Assembly: GCF_032854445.1 (NCBI RefSeq)
Contig: NC_088300.1
Coordinates: 3,720,001-3,784,000, forward strand
DNA: 64,000 nucleotides
Direction: 5' to 3'
From: Liolophura sinensis
Taxonomy: Eukaryota > Mollusca > Polyplacophora > Chitonida > Chitonidae
This document shows positions 1 to 12,099 of the stretch, one piece after another. The notes under the pieces were generated by a model. That model saw only the letters and a list, made by a program, of their open reading frames with translations. It was not told the DNA's origin and searched no databases. A program made the translations under genes and the position numbers. Numbering within the stretch: position 1 is the stretch's first letter; every line of letters begins with the position of its first letter.

Positions 1-299
1 CCCAATTCAGGGAAAATTGGGACGTCACGATCTTCTTGGAGGAGCAGATTACTTCGAGGTTGCTTTCCGTCCTCTGTAAATTTTATAACTCTTGCAATTG
101 CTGGTTCAGAAGCGCAGATGAACGCCATCTAGAATGATCAGATAGTAAAGGCAAACATACTTGAGATGCCGCCACGTGGAGAGTTCGGCTAACCATGAAG
201 CTTAGCAGTCGTGAGTACGTAAGTTAACGGGTTGTCCTATAGATCTGTCCTATAGATACTCGTTAAACTTGAGCTTCTTTAAAAGGCGTCTCGTCAAGC

Positions 300-1100
300 C
301 AGTTGGTTCCGTGGGTCACCGTTGATGTACGACCTAAATCCAAGAAATTCTGGAAAAGACTCCAGACCAACGATTTAACAGTGATTTTACCTTAATACTT
401 TGTGCCGGTGTAATTTTGTCACCTAAATCAAACTCTTTTTTCGGTCTGCTCAGACTGTGGTTTACATTTGGACCCGACAACGACGAGGTCTTGGAGGAAA
501 CAAACAAAAACAGTCTGGAATTTGGAGATATAGTAATAGGATTAGCAGAAATATTACAAATTCGTATGGTTAAGGCGGCTTTACCCCCGCATATTCCACA
601 AGCTGTAGACGGACAAGTAAAACTGCTCTTTAACCCTACATTACCTTGTTCTGCTGTAACTGGTTGGGATACACTTGGATTCCTAACGAGCCCCTTGACA
701 CGCACCTCTTGGTCGTGCTGAACAATGACTGGTCGACAGCCTGTGGCCCAAACAATACCTACCAGGCCTCCAGTCTCCAACACACTTGGCAGCGAGACTC
801 CATGGGCCGTTAACGTGATTGCTTACCCTACCTACAAACACCTTAATGGCATTTGTTCCGACAAATATCGGAACATGGTTGTTATAGGCGGTATCTGGAA
901 CCGCGAGAACAGGTGCTACAATACTTCTCCTTCCACCTGGAACCCCCAGCAAGACGTCTATATACCCGTGCTAAGGAAGGCTATCTTCTCCTGCTCCACA
1001 GAACTGAACTCCTCAATGGACAATAAATTAACATCTTTCAAATGTTTAATATAAAAACAATGCGAAACAACAGCGACCACTGAACCAGTGTATAATAGAC
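300..1100 (-). pseudogene. Decayed Ty3/gypsy-type retrotransposon pol fragment (protease to RT linker)
   Basis: Read on the minus strand, this stretch resembles the retropepsin and protease-RT linker of a Ty3/gypsy polyprotein. In order it shows a broken retropepsin active-site loop near 1081-1098 (LLYTGS, with Tyr where the catalytic Asp of the D-T/S-G motif belongs), the motif VPIFVGTNAIK near 840-880, the linker motif RICNISANPITI near 520-550, and a DLG motif near 315-330 that normally precedes reverse transcriptase. The reading frame changes between about 680 and 780, and the RT palm is not readable in positions 1-300. It is a dead, partial copy; no LTRs were identified. The family call rests on motif recognition, not on a search. 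Confidence 0.7.
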
Positions 1101-1149
1101 ACTTTCAGTGTTTAACAATTATACTGGACTCAAATTATTTGACTTTCAA

Positions 1150-3165
1150 ATGAGTGTTGTGGTATCCAGAACCACCCACTATCTGGCCGGTGGATGAGGT
1201 CGTTATTCCTTTAAACTGAACTTCTTTGAACGTAGGTTTTGGACACGATACTTTCTTAGACTTCCGCGACCGTGTCAGCCATACCTTTTTTGGTGAAATC
1301 CAGGCGTTCGAATATTTAGGACAAGAAATGCGTGAGAACGGTTTCTTCATACTCGTTCTCAATGTCCTCCCAGCCTTCTATGATCGATTTTAACTGAGCT
1401 TTCCATTATCACTAATCTATATTGAAGCTTGTTGGACCCTATTCGATTTATCCGGTTTTAACTGGTATGCATCTAGCATCTCTTTCTCCACTGGTCGAGA
1501 GGTGCTTTTTGCTTAGCTTGTTGAATTCTATTGTCCAGTCTACAACTCCACACTGTTACCGACTCACTTTTTTCTTTGCTTTTGTTTATAAAATGACTGC
1601 AGCAAAGACTCGCCAGTAACGACCTGACCAAATGTAACTTCTAGTTTATCCAGTATTGTGGTGATAGATGCATTTTCACCTAGATGTAGTTAAACCCTTG
1701 CAGCTTCACCTCGTAATGACTTTCTGATAGCATGTTAGCCAGCATTGTTAGACTATTTGTTTTCTTTCAGAAGACAATTAATTTCAAACTTCGACAGTTC
1801 AAAACAATTTTCGGACATAGGGACTGACTCTAACCCTGAAAAGAAAGATGTTATAAGTAGCTGGTAATAAGGCTTGAGAAGGAGAGGAAGGATTTGTAGC
1901 AGGAGGGGCAACAAATGGATGGTTACTCGTTGGGGTATAGGGGCATGAAGGGAGATCCTGAGCACGCTCGTCCGACTTTGTATTTACCCGTTCTATTCAG
2001 ATAATCCACCATTTTGTCCTCATCCACACCGGGTAACTGTCCCTCCAGCGTTGGAGTTTCTGGTGGATTGTCTCAGGGATCACTGTTTGCATAGTAACTT
2101 ACACTGTTGATCTGCAAAGGAAACTAAGGCTTGGGAGAACAAAAATGAATAACGCTGATTGACTGCTATCGCTGATTTTGGAGCATGGTTAGTTCTAGAC
2201 TGGTATCAGAGATTAAAGTGCATCCGCGTACCCGGGAAAAATTCAAAGCAAGTAACCCCCCCCCCCCTTACATTACAAAGTACTCCAAAAACAACTCAAA
2301 AAGGTAAAAAGTGTCAAAAGTGTCAAAAAGGTCAGGAGGTGGCTGTTCGCCGAGGGGTTCACTTTCACATTCCACACGCACACAAATTTATTTTAACAAC
2401 ACAATCTTTTCCTTAAGCCTAATCTAAATACCTATTTTAAAACATAACTATATAATTGGAGGTAGTGCAAAACATTCCACCAGTGGCTTCCAAAGATGGT
2501 TGATAGTAATGTCACTGTCAAACCGCGACCACGCACAAATCCAGGAACTGCGAACTGACCAGTCAATTGACTCGAGTCAAGTGCTCACAATTATCACAAA
2601 GAAAACACCGGTTTATCTTAGCGACGTCCTAGCAAGAAGGTAGCTATGCTTTGGAATTTGTATGGCATTTCCAAATGCAAGTCAGTTCCATTTTCCCAGT
2701 CCCATTTCGGGACTGGTATAGCAACGGAACAAGCTGTTGACGACTGACCGGCAGTAATTCCTTATTCAATTTTAGCCTACAGGACAGAAAGACTTGACGA
2801 GAGAAAGCACCAAGGTTATGAAAACTGATGGCACATAGATTAGGTATGAACTGCACACTTCAACCGCCAGGCAATTGCGTTTAACTCTAAGTAAGTTCTA
2901 GCTCATCCAATCAAAAATCAACCCGCTTGCATACTAGTTGTCTGTCAACGACTCAGTACAGATGTCATGTAAAGTCACACCAAAATATCCAACTGGCTAA
3001 AAAGTGACGTGAAGCAAATAAATTGTAAAAGGCGATGCTACTGAAGAATGCTGTTTACATGCCAACTATTGCTAGAAATGCTAAAAGTGCACCTTAATGC
3101 GATGGACTGGAACCTATAAAACGAAGACGCAGAAACGTTCTAATAGGTTTCATCTCGTCGACTTA
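1150..3165. other. Gene-free stretch before the Tc1-like element
   Basis: No recognisable gene, RNA or exon was found. Short open frames here have no family resemblance. A poly-C run lies near 2258-2268. The only structured feature is the 35-bp repeat at 2151-2185, listed separately. Confidence 0.4.
2151..2185 (+). repeat. 35-bp direct repeat, copy 1
   Basis: Begins AACGCTGATTGACTGC and recurs in the same orientation at 4971-5005 with one mismatch. The flanks of the two copies do not match. The pair brackets the Tc1-like element but sits about 1 kb outside its left end and 0.3 kb outside its right end, so it is not that element's TIR or target duplication. Confidence 0.8.
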
Positions 3166-4671
3166 AACTGACGGCCAAAAGAAACTTTACGACTCCATGA
3201 GTTAAATTTAACAAGCCTTTTCAGCAAATTAATAACAAATTGTAGTAGGAAAACATTATAGAAAGCATATACCCATGTGCGACAAGCGTCATATACGCCT
3301 ACATGAATTTATTTTGAGACAACGAAGAAAGTTGAAAAATCACGTGACGCATGGATGGCCGCAACTGCACATGTAATAAGTGTATAAAAACGTTACACAC
3401 AGTGTGCTGGACTTCACTAAAAACCAGTAAAGTAAGGCCTCGGTTGACTCCAGAACAACGCGAGAGGGCTCTGGGTATGGTATCCTTGGGAGCCACCCAT
3501 GCCCACATTACAAGGACCTTCGGCTGCTCTCGTGTAACTGTGTCAAACTTGATGCAACGTTACAGACAGACAGGGCAGACTTCGGAGAGGCCAAGAACAG
3601 GCAGGCCTAGGGTAACTACGCCTAGAGAGACGGGTGCCTGCGCACCTTACACCTGAGGAACCGCTTCCTGAAAGTGACATCATCGTCAATCAATTCATTA
3701 GCACAGTCAGCAGACCGTGTCCAGGAGACTCATGGCTCAAGGAATTGATGCCTATCGACCATTCAGAGGGCAGTTGTTGACAGCCGAACATCGTCGCCAG
3801 AGGTTGCGATGGGCTCGAATTGTACGCAGTTGGCAGCGACGTGATTGGCAACGTATTGTTTTCACGGATGAAAGCCGTTCCTGCCTGTTCCCAGCTTCGA
3901 TGGAAGACCGGGAGTTTACCGTCGAAGAGGCCAACGAACAGCTGCATCATGCGTCCAGGGGATGGAGCCGTTTGGTGGCGGCAGCATGATGGTGTAGGGT
4001 GGGTTTTGCGGAGAGGAACGGACACCACTGGTGTCCTAACAGCTCAACGTTACGTGGATGAAATTCTGCGTCCTGTTGTCCTGTCATTCCTTCAGCAGCA
4101 GTTCACGTGGTGTCTTGTACCAGCATGACAACGTCAGACCCCATACAGCTCGAGTTGTACAGTTTCTGGGCGCCAACGACGTCAACATTCTGCCGTGGCC
4201 TGCACGTTCCCCAGATATGTCTCCCATAGAACAATTTTGGGATATCGTGGGTCGTGGAATAAGACAACGGCCACAACTTGCAGCCAACCGACAAGAACTG
4301 GCGTTCGCTCTCCAAGATGATTGGCAACGAATCTCACGTCATCTCATCAGACGACTGACTTTTTCTATGCGTCGGAGAGTAAGGGGTGGCCGCACGCGGT
4401 ATTCATTATTTTTAAAATCAGTAACTATCAAAACCAATCAATTTTTTGTAGACTATGCCCGTTGTTAACCAAGATGGAATGTCTACCCCCTGCTCTGTTC
4501 GTTCACTTGTAAAACTTGATTTGAGGGCTGCTTTGTCCGTTCTTACCCAAGACTTTCAATATCTGAAGTCAATGGTCTTTTTAATATATTAAGCTTCATG
4601 TCAGCCTGTTTTTTGCTTTGGCGAAATAAATTCATTTGAACTCTTTATCAAGTTTCTTTTGGCCGTCAGTT
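3166..4671 (+). mobile_element. Tc1-like DNA transposon with terminal inverted repeats
   Basis: The element is 1,506 bp and bounded by 22-bp perfect inverted repeats (3166-3187 and 4650-4671) that start AACTGACGGCC. TA dinucleotides directly outside both ends (3164-3165 and 4672-4673) fit the TA target duplication of the Tc1/mariner superfamily. The interior carries a degraded transposase on the plus strand. Intact TIRs but a broken gene suggest a copy that is no longer autonomous but might still be movable in trans. Confidence 0.88.
3351..4465 (+). pseudogene. Tc1-like transposase, frameshifted
   Basis: The N-terminal part (3430-3640) reads as a Tc1-type paired-like helix-turn-helix DNA-binding domain (RPRLTPEQRERALGM, then a segment resembling the GRPR linker). 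The catalytic domain is spread over different frames: the first Asp in VFTDES near 3862-3880, the second in QHDN near 4125-4140, and the Glu in SPIEQFWD near 4220-4243. In the stretch read, 33 residues separate the second Asp from the Glu, one fewer than the classic DD34E spacing. At least three frame changes (near 3640, 3900-4000 and 4125) make it non-functional. The C-terminus ends with a typical RRLTFSMRRR-like tail. Confidence 0.85.
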
Positions 4672-5832
4672 TATAAATATGCCACGCCAGTCCTAGTTAC
4701 AATGCATTAACGAAGCTTGCTGTCAGGAAGTTTTTCTGCTTCCAACACCGACGATTTCATCTGAGGAATGGGTGAAGCCGACCAGCTGGGTACGTCAGTA
4801 CATTGTTAAATGAGGTGTCGGCTTCACTCGCAGATCTGAGTGACCATCTGTACTGCTATTCGTTCTATTTTGTCGAAGCTGTGACTTTTTGTGAACATAC
4901 CGAAAGTGATCAATTCTGACTATTCTGAACGAAAATATAACTGCACTCTTGTGACCACTTGTACAGATTTAACGCTGATTGACTGCTATCGCTGATTTTG
5001 AAGCAAAAACTGTGGAATCCCGTTTCGGACATTTGACCTGCGCGCTTTATGCTGCATTTCTACGATGTCACTTATGTTTTATTTCCTGTTTGCTACCTAC
5101 TGTACGATTTCTACGGAAGCCCTGTATGTGACACACTGACCTGTGTTCATTTAACTTGTGAAAAATGGCGGAACAGCAAGTTAGTAACAATGTAAGAGTT
5201 CATAATCCTACAATCCCTACAAACATTCCACTGCCAACCAAACTTGATCTCAAAGCAAACTTGGCAACAAAGTGGAAAAATTCAGACGAATGAACAATTA
5301 TGAAATCGCTGTGAAATATTCTGTGGATATATAAGGATACACAAACACAGTCAATACAATTCACCATTTGTTGACCCTGGCTTCCCGCCTCACACATTCC
5401 AGTTCTCAGCAAGCCTTCACGTCCGTTCACGGACACCGCCCAAATTCGACTGACTAGTTCTCGACTGTTCGCGCGTAAAAACAGGTTGTACAACGGTATA
5501 AAAGGTTGACCGCAAAATATCCGGAAACGGATACCACGTAAACAATCGCAAGGAGACTTTGTGATTGGCAAAGTAAATGCACGTGTCGGCGAGACAAATG
5601 AAACTTTTGAGAGCTAATACTTTAATCGCCGAGAAGAGTAGACAGCAAAGACTGTTGCCTTCAATTGCGGACAAGTGGAAGACAGCTTAATACTTAAGGG
5701 AGAGAAATACGGTTGGAATTCGTCACAACAATGTTTGGAAAAAGTTCTTGCAGGATGTGCTTTGCCTCATGATTGTGTCTAATTCCTCTTAACCAGGGAC
5801 TATGGCTGTATTTTAAATTGCCACATTGAATA
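4672..5832. other. Gene-free stretch with a second 35-bp repeat copy
   Basis: No gene recognised. A short hairpin is possible between gtgaagccgac near 4771 and gtcggcttcac near 4813. The direct repeat at 4971-5005 lies inside. Confidence 0.4.
4971..5005 (+). repeat. 35-bp direct repeat, copy 2
   Basis: Same sequence as 2151-2185 except for one G-to-A difference near its end. It lies outside the right TIR of the Tc1-like element. Confidence 0.8.
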
Positions 5833-6010
5833 TATGAACAGTTTCGATCAAACCGCCGCTGAGATACACGTTTTGTTGTCTTTAACTGATATTCTAGCAT
5901 GGTACACGATTTGAATACTGATTCCACTCAGTCGCCTAGAACATGCGTTGTGTCCAACATCATTGAAAACTTTTGACTGCTTCTCTTTGTATGATTCCAT
6001 CCTATTTTTG
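5833..6010 (+). repeat. Dispersed repeat, copy 1 (about 180 bp)
   Basis: Diverged match to 9401-9581 in the same orientation. Shared landmarks are tatgaacagtt, gagatacac, ggtacacgatttgaatactg and gcttctctttg. The family is unknown. No coding motif was seen. Confidence 0.65.
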
Positions 6011-6582
6011 TTTGTGTTTTATACTTTCTTAGTTCTGTGGTGGGTTGTGTTATGCGTTGTTTTTGTGAACAAGCCTTGCAGTCCTTAACCTGGAACGTTC
6101 TTATTGGTTGACGGCTAGTACACGAATGTCTGTTTCGACGCATAGATTCGAACGCAAGCTGATGATATCGTCTCCGGCCTACTCAACTTTGAAGAGCCCC
6201 GGCGTGCGTGCATCAAAGTCCTAGTGGTCGCGTCGGGGCAACCACTTATCGTACACCTTCACCGCCTTCACGTAGCACACCGCCCACAGCTGAGGTTTGA
6301 GCAAGGATTCCCACTCCAGGTCGGATCAGGCCATGTAGGCGGAATCCTTATCCATCTCACAACACTCCCAGTCAGAACTGTCAATGAACCGAGTCATAAA
6401 ATCGTAGTAGAACTCTAACATATCGAAATTGGCGCACGGTGCACATACATCCTCTTTGCATCGTGAGGTTGTAATGAATAATCACTTTGTTAAGTGCCTT
6501 GGAAGCGCCAGTGTCCTATAGTTGGCGGGCTTGGCTGACGGCGTCCGCTAAGGTTTGGAAGGTTCGCTCGGTCGAACTTCAT

Positions 6583-6910
6583 CACTTGAGCGGTAGATCC
6601 AGGGTCAATCCAGGATCGAGTCACACCTAAGACCTGAAAAGAGGAAGTAGTAACTTCCTCGCGTTCAGCATGAAGGGGATAGCGCAACGACTGGTTGACG
6701 TGTATCAGTATAATGGCTCGGGCGGAGCGTCTTACTTCCCTTCGGTAAGGCGACTCAGTGAAGCAGCTCTAGATAAAAGAGCGGTGGAGATCCGTCCTGC
6801 AACAACAAGGCACATTACATGTATTCTAAGGATTCCTATTCGTGGTCATATGACTGAAAACTTGTTAAGTACAACGTTAAAACCCCAAGCACTCACTCAC
6901 TTCATCACTT
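6583..6910 (+). mobile_element. tRNA-derived SINE (truncated head)
   Basis: Shares its body with copies at 41640-41975 (minus) and 45846-46185 (plus): gagcggtagatccagg, the line cagcatgaaggggatag, aaaagagcggtggaga, and a tail ending gttaagtacnacgttaaa-ccccaagcactcactcac. The better preserved 41.9-kb copy shows a tRNA-like head with A-box and B-box. The head here has lost its A-box region. An open frame of about 89 codons inside is a by-product of the SINE body, seen also in the other copies, and is not a gene. Confidence 0.8.
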
Positions 6911-7537
6911 GGTACACATGGGTCACTACGAACCCGTGAGCGCGGTACAATTGCGGCAACGGAGTGGCCAGCAGAATGTTCATGCCAAACATACTCCCGA
7001 GAAAATTGCGAGCTCCGCTAGGATGGTACCGAGGTCCTCCAGGCTGACGTCGATGCTTTTTTGGGTTTTTTTTAAAGTGCGCTTTGAAATTGCCTGAGAG
7101 GTAAATGTCACATTCGACGAAGCCAAACAACCGGTCTTGGAAAACACTCCACTAGCTGGGCCGTCTCTGTGATGGGGGTAGGGCGCACTGCTGCAGGAAA
7201 GCGCACAAGATCTGGCCCGTTTCACGCCTGCCACACAGTGATCGGTTCGTACGCCCATGAACTGGACGTACGTCGTCCATTTCCTTTCGTAAGTCTTGGG
7301 GCGACATGGCCTGGTGGGTCGTTGTAGCGCAACTCACCCTGGATGATTCAAGTGACAGCCATGATGGTGATAATAGCAGCCGTGGAACTGGAAGACAGTG
7401 GGGCGTTCGGCGATGTGGGCTAACCCGTCCACTGGGAGTTAACGATCACCGCCCCGTTTCTCTGTGTGGTTGACGGGTGCAATTAATATAATTGCAATTT
7501 TTTACCTACTTTTGCCTCTAGCGATAGTGCTAGGGGG

Positions 7538-7714
7538 CGTGTAAATTGCGTATATTTATGCATTTACATGGACTGTTAGAATAAAACCCTGACTGAGGTA
7601 AACTGACAAGAGGCCGCGTTTCACCGGTTACGAGTGACCATTAACCAGCTATCACACTGTCGTCGCTGCTCTGGTTTTACGCTCTATGCTGTACGTCTTT
7701 AACTATATTGTATT
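7538..7714 (+). repeat. Tandem-spaced duplicate, copy 1
   Basis: About 175 bp that recur at 7902-8086, 364 bp downstream in the same orientation (tgttagaataaaac, cactgactgaggtaaac, ttcaccggttacg, ctgtcgtcgctgctc, tgtacgtcttta). The shared aataaaac could be a polyadenylation signal, so the pair may be remains of LTR R/U5 sequence. That origin is inference. Confidence 0.6.
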
Positions 7715-7901
7715 CCTGCATAAATCAGGATTCAGCTAATGGACTAAGCATACCCGAACCCTGGTCCCTTTGCCTTGTTTTAATTGTATGGTAAATGTGA
7801 TAACAACACAGCATTTTGAGTAATTCTACACCAGCTACGTCCAATAAATTGCAATTAACATCACTGCATTTTTGAAAGCTAATTCTGCTTAAATAAATAT
7901 T

Positions 7902-8086
7902 GCGTGTAAATTGTTACTTTTTATGAATTTACATGAACAGTTAGAATAAAACACTGACTGAGGTAAACTTACTAACCAGAGGCTCTATTTCACCGGTTAC
8001 GCGTGACAAGTAGCCAGCTACCATACTGTCGTCGCTGCTCAGGTTTTACTCTCTGTGATGTACGTCTTTAATTATAACGTATTGTT
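7902..8086 (+). repeat. Tandem-spaced duplicate, copy 2
   Basis: Partner of 7538-7714, with small indels (for example an extra segment after gaggtaaac). Confidence 0.6.
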
Positions 8087-8089
8087 AAT

Positions 8090-9400
8090 CCGAGCTGGCA
8101 CGACTGCCAATCCATTCATTTTTCTGCCAGGCGAGTCGCTGCGTCAGAGGGAACGAACGTCTCCCCCGTGACGCCGTCATGGGATGTAGTCCATTGTAGT
8201 GGAAGTCTATTTACCTGTAAGAAAACTTGCAATTGGTGATGCGGCAGTCGTAGGCTTTAACCCATTTGCCGTTACCGTAATTAGGGGCTCAAGTAATTTT
8301 GAACGTCCAGAAATTTCAACTGTGGAGTGGTGAGGAACAAGTGATTATGGTTGTGCCTGATAACACACTCCGAATCACTTGGCCAGGTAGACATAGAGCT
8401 GTTTCTTGATCAAGTTCAGGTCATAAGTCCCCGAGTGGAAACTGAGGACCGGGAGCTGGAAATATTCTGCCTTCGTCTTCATGGAGATCAATATCCATAT
8501 CTACCAGGTCTTCGAAAATATTGGGTTGGCTGCGAAATGCACCGCCCGGATACATGCGGCGAACCACGTCAGTGCACATTTGACTGTGGCGTCGTAACTT
8601 CTAGTCCTTTCGAAACGTCTTAGGTGGTGGATAAGTCGAACTCAGTAAAAGTTCCCATAGGAACGAGTTGGTAAATTTGAATGTTGGCTCTGAATACACA
8701 CTTCAATGTGTTCAAGGAAGGAACACTGGGAGGAACACCACGAAAATAGTACGCTCAGTAGTAATCTAGAGCGCGTTTGTCACAGATTTTGTGATGGGCC
8801 TTGTCCAGGTGCACGGCCAAACACAGAAATAAACACAAAGAGTCCTTAAAAGGACCATGACTCCCTTTTTTGAGATGTCTCATTTAATTACGCGAGAAGC
8901 AGTTAAAGGTTTTCGGATGTTTGGTTATACATCTGATAGATACAGTTGTGATTGTGAATCGTCTGACTTCATTTACCATCCATGACGGGTAACCTTGATA
9001 TTGTAAGCAATGATGATCTACGAAGTCTGCAGGTGAAAGGCCCTAAGTATACAGAGGCGAGAACGATAAATATAAGAGCTAACAAGAAGACAATCCTTTC
9101 AGACTCATCAGAGGACCTACATTTGTACAAAGATCAAAACGGTTTCTCTTTGGCAGACTTTACGACAAGAGGGATAGTTTTAATTTTGACATTGTAAATT
9201 ATCCTTACTCGCCCTCCTGTATTTATTAGACTCTGCGTGGTGTGTGACGATTTCAGTTAACGTCACAAGTTATTACTTCAAATACTCGTGTATCAAGGTA
9301 ATTCCATCAAACGCCTTCACTCCAAGTTTTCCTACCTCCGCTTAACCCGCAGCTACGGGCTGTGTATTCATGGAGTTGAATTTGGTCGCAACGTTGGACA
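8090..9400. other. Gene-free stretch
   Basis: Two open frames of 70-90 codons (8351-8623 and 8982-9197) have no recognisable motif. Nothing else supportable was seen. Confidence 0.35.
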
Positions 9401-9581
9401 TATGAACAGTTGCAATCAAAGCGCAAATGAGATACACTTTTTGTTATCGACAGTTGATACTCTAGTACGGTACACGATTTGAATACTGATTTCTCTCAGT
9501 AGCCTTGAACATACCTCGCGTCTTTCAAACATCACTGAAACTGTTAACTGCTTCTCTTTGCATGATTCCATCTCATTTTCG
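9401..9581 (+). repeat. Dispersed repeat, copy 2
   Basis: Partner of 5833-6010. Confidence 0.65.
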
Positions 9582-9998
9582 TACTTGTTGTCTTGCAGGT
9601 AGACTGTTAAGACACCGATCGGCTGGTCGGGTAGTTCGTGCACGAAAACAGCACTGTCCATATCGTTTTGGGTCGCTGTTGCTGCGTCCATGTAAGCGGT
9701 GGAGAGATTGGCGAGGAGTGCGTTTATAGCTTTTCACAAGGGATGGTTGCTTGAGTACCCGGGAGTCATTGGTACTCGCGTAAAAACAGCACACTTTTCC
9801 TTTCTCCAGTGGCGGCGTTGGACAGCAGAATAGCGGGGTGTGTCATCGGGTAGGTCTGAAAAGCGGGCGTTCCGACTTTCCCTTTCTTCGACTCGTCCGT
9901 CTCTGGAAATGTTGGAACCCTTTGGCTCAAGCTGACTTCGCTCCTTGGTGTGGGTGAAACTGGAGGTGTAAGGGGTTGTTGCTAGTACTGGCGCTGGT

Positions 9999-10096
<98 letters not shown>

Positions 10097-10100
10097 GAGA

Positions 10101-10135
<35 letters not shown>
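9999..10135. repeat. (GA)n microsatellite
   Basis: About 137 bp of nearly pure GA dinucleotides with occasional GATA and GGAG interruptions. It gives a Leu/Ser-rich open frame on the minus strand that should not be read as a protein. Confidence 0.95.
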
Positions 10136-10136
<1 letters not shown>

Positions 10137-10139
10137 AGG

Positions 10140-11090
10140 CAGGTGAGGTGTGGTGCACTATGGACGATGTGGGAGTGTATCCTACGCATGTAAAGGTAGA
10201 CGATGCATGCTGGCAAGAATGACCGCGGCGAGCTCTTCCCGGAAATACCAGCCTTATCTGCGATGAAAAGCAACAATATCTGAAGGACAGGTCCATTGGA
10301 GATGTGTCCGCACAAGACGGGTTTATTTCCGCACAGCCGAATTCTTAAGCGCTGCCGCGTCTAAACAAGTGCTGAACCGCTCGGCTTTTCACGTACCAGT
10401 ACGAAGGAATCGACCTCGCGTAACACGTGGGTGGGATGTGTATCACGCGCGATATCAGAACACCTAACAAAACAGCTAAAATGTGTGCAAGACGTCCCTA
10501 TCTCCCGACCGTTTATTTTACGACGGAAGGGCGGACGTCAACGAAATTGTTTAGTGGTGGCCTTCGAGGATTTTTCCCCCTAGACTTGTCGTTGCCCATT
10601 GGTCTGTCTTGGCGCGACCAAACTGCTCAACCTAACTCTACAAGCCCACCTTTCACGCGTCCCTCATGGGTCCGTGCCGTTCACCTCCCATTGGACGACA
10701 CAGCGCGGATGTCAACATCCGAGCGAGAAAATCCAATCCACCCATTGGTCTGTTATGGTGCAGAAAAGCTCAACACCCCGACTCTACAAGCTGACCACGG
10801 CGAACTCAAGACATGCAAGCCGAACACAAAAACACCCACCCATTGGTCCGTTTACATGTCAATGAAAACCAACGCTCCCGCTCTCAACGACGAATCAACT
10901 CTCGACAAACACACATTAACGCCCCACACTATCCTACACCTATTTGCGACTCGTGGGCAACATTCTGTACTTCGTTCGATTTTAATGATGAATACTGATT
11001 AGGTAGTTCGAGAACAGGCCTATGTGCGTCGCATAGACTCAAAAGGTCAAGCTTGTTTAATGGTGGCAGTGATGTAAAGCGATTGGTGAT
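10140..11090. other. Gene-free stretch with an imperfect repeated motif
   Basis: Segments around 10594, 10738 and 10836 share cccattggtc-tgt followed by gcNNaNNagctcaac and ctctacaagc. These are degenerate copies of one roughly 140-bp unit. The 191-codon open frame at 10427-11002 runs through them and is judged repeat-derived. Confidence 0.4.
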
Positions 11091-11094
11091 TTAC

Positions 11095-11305
11095 GCCGAA
11101 CTCAAGAACATTTCACTTATGCGACGGCGGCCAGCATTATGGTGGGAGCAAAACCGGGCAGGGCCTGGCGGAAACCCACGACCATTCGCCGGAGCGAAGC
11201 CAGTATGAGCTGGGGCTTTAACTCACAGCGACCACCTTGGTTTGAGGCTCCTGTGTTATTACGCTGCCCTAGCGCTCTAACCAACTTAGCCACGGAGGCC
11301 TCGGA
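11095..11305 (-). mobile_element. tRNA-derived SINE, second family
   Basis: On the minus strand it has the order head (GGCCTCCGTGGCTAAGTTGG), A-box-like and B-box-like stretches, a core with gtgggtttccgccagg, cataatgctggc and a tail aagtgaaatgttcttgag. The same family occurs at 30780-30995 (minus) and 47110-47345 (plus). This layout is common in mollusc genomes. Confidence 0.8.
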
Positions 11306-12099
11306 TAACATGTAAGCCTACCGACTAGCTGTTGAATGTTATTTACCCATTTGCATCATAGCGTTTTTCACCCAGATGTTTCACGGAATTGTACAATTGC
11401 AGAATCAGATGTGACTGGTAGTTCAATTCACATCAAATTGCTTGAGTTTGTTGTGTTCAGTAGGCCTGCTATTCATTGCATTATTACTTTGTTTTACAGA
11501 ATCAATATTTGTGTGTTTTGGGCAGGATACTGACCCCTTTTCTTGATCAACATGGGAACTTAAGTTTATCACGATTTGTTTGATGTTTATACCATATGGT
11601 TGGCGGCGATGTCAATTGCCCTAGTACTAAGCCTTAGGTTTGACCTTGTTACTCTGGTATTATTCAAGAGTTGAGATGTTAATCTTTAATTTATGTTTGC
11701 TCAGCAAATATAAGGGTATGCATACCATGCCTAACATGCCCTGTGTAGAACTGTGTATACCAGACTGTGGATACGAGAAAAACAGGCAACGCTCGGGGTT
11801 TGGGATACATAAATATGTAGTATTCTTTAGTCAACTTGAATTGCATATGTTTGAAATGATGTATTAATGAAGACATCTTCGTGTAAAGTTATGTCACATT
11901 CTATGTTTATGTTCTTGAGGTTTAAATATGCCCCTGAAAATCACGCAATCAGACAACGTGTATGCTGCATTCATTTCTCCATGTCACACATAGCATTTTA
12001 TTTTCTGACAGGAAGCTAAAGAATGTTGCACATGAAATAATTTGGATCACAATAAATTGAATGTGCACTTTAACTGTCTATTTGCTGTTAACTTTCACT

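Noticed and set aside
6670-6939. 89-codon frame with relatives at 41.7 and 45.9 kb
   Set aside because: Similarity among copies reflects shared SINE sequence, not conservation of a protein.
9734-10315. 193-codon frame with Ser/Leu run
   Set aside because: Mostly the (GA)n microsatellite read on the minus strand.
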